Shown here: piece by piece, positions 6,497 to 7,007 of the stretch
Layout: the number at the start of each line of letters is the position of its first letter
Position numbering within the stretch: the stretch's first letter is position 1
NCBI GenBank assembly: GCA_028694875.1
Contig: JAQVKB010000054.1
Location: 1-7,007 of the forward strand
Source of the DNA: Candidatus Izemoplasmatales bacterium
Lineage (GTDB): Bacteria; Bacillota_I; Bacilli_A; Izemoplasmatales; Hujiaoplasmataceae
Reading direction: 5' to 3'
DNA: 7,007 bases
Made by a program: the position numbers and the translations under genes
The notes under the pieces: model-generated
Seen by the model: the letters and a program-made list of their open reading frames with translations, nothing else
Told to the model about the DNA's origin: nothing
Databases searched by the model: none

Positions 6497-7007
6497 ATGG
6501 AACGAAAGGTATTGGTAGAAGTATCTGCCAGACATGTTCATCTCACACAAGCGGATCTCGAAACGCTATTTGGCGCTGGAGCGCAACTGACTATCAAAAA
6601 AATGCTCTCACAACCAGGACAATTTGCGAGCAACGAACGCGTCACGGTCGTCGGACCCAAACGCGAACTCGCTAATGTCGCCATCCTCGGACCGGTTCGC
6701 AAAGCGACGCAAGTCGAATTGTCGTTGACTGATGCGAGAGGGATTGGGATTGAAGCTCCGATTCGTGAATCCGGAGACACCAAACTCAGCGCGCCCTGCA
6801 AACTCATTGGACCCAAAGGCGAAGTTGAAATCAGCGAAGGCGTGATTATCGCGAAGCGTCACATTCATGTGACACCCGATGACGCTGTCAAATTCGGGCT
6901 CAAAGATCAAGACGTGGTCTCAGTCAAAGTGGAAAATGGTGGACGTACCACGATTTTTGGGGATACCGTGATTCGTGTACGCGCCGATTTCGCGACGTCA
7001 ATGCATG
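6497..7007 (+). CDS. pduL: Phosphate propanoyltransferase / phosphotransacetylase PduL, 3' end outside the window
   Basis: PduL (PTAC family, PF06130) interconverts acyl-CoA plus phosphate with acyl phosphate plus CoA, using acetyl- or propionyl-CoA; it is unrelated in fold to Pta. The visible 170 residues contain both beta-barrel halves and the zinc-site motifs: SARHVHL (10-16, His13 and His15) and KRHIHV (120-125, His122 and His124). SNERVTVVGPKRELANVAIL (45-64) and LGPVRKATQVELS (64-76) are also typical. The window ends at ATSMH (166-170), the start of the third conserved histidine motif, so only a short C-terminal tail should be missing. The N-terminus goes straight into the catalytic domain without the extra helix that targets PduL to microcompartments, so a cytosolic housekeeping role in acetate or propionate metabolism and ATP yield is likely. 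It has its own promoter, overlapped by a palindrome, and is divergent from yhhQ. No ackA or pdu genes are visible. Confidence 0.93.
   Translation, partial: MERKVLVEVSARHVHLTQADLETLFGAGAQLTIKKMLSQPGQFASNERVTVVGPKRELANVAILGPVRKATQVELSLTDARGIGIEAPIRESGDTKLSAPCKLIGPKGEVEISEGVIIAKRHIHVTPDDAVKFGLKDQDVVSVKVENGGRTTIFGDTVIRVRADFATSMH

Noticed and set aside
6025..6910. Plus-strand frames over yhhQ (6025-6276, 6200-6457) and minus-strand frames over pduL (6538-6816, 6608-6910)
   Set aside because: They are antisense to convincing genes and show no supporting signals.
1..7007. CRISPR array, insertion sequence, tRNA or rRNA genes
   Set aside because: No regularly spaced direct repeats, transposase motifs, terminal repeats or structural RNA signatures were found.

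Overview
This window comes from a bacterium with consensus-like sigma-A promoters, strong Shine-Dalgarno sites and moderate GC (mid-40s percent by eye). TGA is a stop codon at the ends of ruvB, queA and yhhQ, and TGG encodes Trp, so the code is standard. Gene content (RuvB-QueA pair, YhhQ-type queuosine precursor transporter, PduL-type phosphotransacylase, one very large coiled-coil protein) suggests a Bacillota or Mollicutes-related lineage. That placement is an inference; nothing here fixes the genus.

Layout. Positions 1-3455 (minus strand) are one uninterrupted reading frame of 1151 codons that runs off the left edge. It encodes a huge, charged, probably coiled-coil protein of unknown function. 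A 129-bp divergent intergenic region (3456-3584) holds its promoter and that of ruvB. On the plus strand ruvB (3585-4592) and queA (4589-5626) overlap by 4 bp and form an operon that ends in a symmetric, bidirectional terminator. The minus-strand yhhQ gene converges on queA and shares that terminator; both stop codons lie inside the hairpin. A second divergent region (6328-6496, 169 bp) carries the yhhQ promoter and leader with a candidate preQ1-riboswitch-like structure, a perfect 16-bp palindrome, and the promoter and RBS of pduL. The pduL gene runs off the right edge. No stretch over 300 bp lacks a gene.

How the genes relate. QueA and YhhQ belong to one pathway: YhhQ imports a queuosine precursor and QueA acts on preQ1 already inserted in tRNA. 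RuvB is the Holliday-junction branch-migration motor; its link to queA is a common genomic arrangement, not a functional one. PduL is probably a housekeeping acetyl/propionyl-CoA phosphotransacylase. The most novel items are the giant coiled-coil protein, the possible preQ1-sensing leader of yhhQ, and the palindromic operator between yhhQ and pduL. No mobile element, CRISPR array, tRNA or rRNA was seen.
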